Of a stretch of DNA of 64,000 nt, positions 63,907 to 64,000 are shown in pieces; position 1 is the first letter of the stretch, and every line of letters begins with the position of its first letter. Made by a program: the position numbers and the translations under genes. Under the pieces are notes generated by a model. That model searched no databases. It saw only the letters and a program-made list of their open reading frames with translations, and had not been told where the DNA came from. The stretch is from Paracentrotus lividus (taxonomy: Eukaryota > Echinodermata > Echinoidea > Camarodonta > Echinidae). Location of the stretch: positions 37,762,939-37,826,938 of the forward strand of contig CALNVZ010003425.1 in assembly GCA_940671915.1 (NCBI GenBank). The letters run 5' to 3'.

Positions 63907-64000
63907 CGTTTATTAAATTGATTATCTCTAGAGTTAATTTGTAAAAATGTTACTTCCAGACTTAACTATGACAAGCAAGACTAAAATAAAAAATAATAAT
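63907..64000. other. Unique sequence after the tandem block
   Basis: AT-rich sequence with no recognisable feature; the window ends here. Confidence 0.6.

Overview
This is a gene-poor, repeat-dense animal nuclear window, most likely from a sea urchin or a close marine deuterostome. The basis is short multi-phase exons with GT/AG borders, frequent TAGGCCTA and TACATGTA words, abundant foldback elements, tRNA-derived SINEs and LINEs, and MAM-domain and C-type lectin genes. The species call is inference; no marker gene fixes it.

Layout. At 1.3-3.5 kb (+ strand) lies a five-exon gene of 193 codons that I do not recognise, every junction in phase 2. At 4.5-5.4 kb are a CRE-rich promoter-like patch and two candidate exons. 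From 6 to 14.7 kb there are no genes, only diverged duplications and terminal-inverted-repeat (TIR) elements, including a 2.3-kb one. At 15.0-19.3 kb (- strand) is a complete three-exon secreted C-type lectin gene of 187 residues. At 19.6-25.3 kb is a mobile-element cluster: two TTAA-flanked elements, a 150-bp tandem array, a 243-bp palindrome and a hairpin with a Pol III B-box in its loop. At 25.4-44.9 kb (- strand) is a large gene with 18 recognisable exons encoding six MAM domains, one transmembrane helix and a short tail. Its first (signal-peptide) exon was not found. A 5'-truncated LINE with an altered YPDD active site sits in its second intron.

From 45 to 51.7 kb there are SINEs, a TIR element with a recognisable empty site, a LINE 3' remnant and a 170-bp TTA array. 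From 51.7 to 63.9 kb the same ~6.1-kb block occurs twice in tandem, and where I aligned it the copies differ almost only by one- or two-base indels. That pattern suggests unpolished long-read sequence or a false duplication.

The two clearest genes lie on the same strand about 6 kb apart and are both extracellular adhesion or recognition type: a soluble lectin and a multi-MAM cell-surface protein. Each is self-contained and no functional link is shown. The most notable gene-level points are the loss of the first cysteine pair and a broken frame in the first MAM domain, an intron-loss exon joining MAM5 to MAM6, and the lectin's QPN/WTD binding site. I found no convincing novel system; the most unusual content is the set of foldback-element families.
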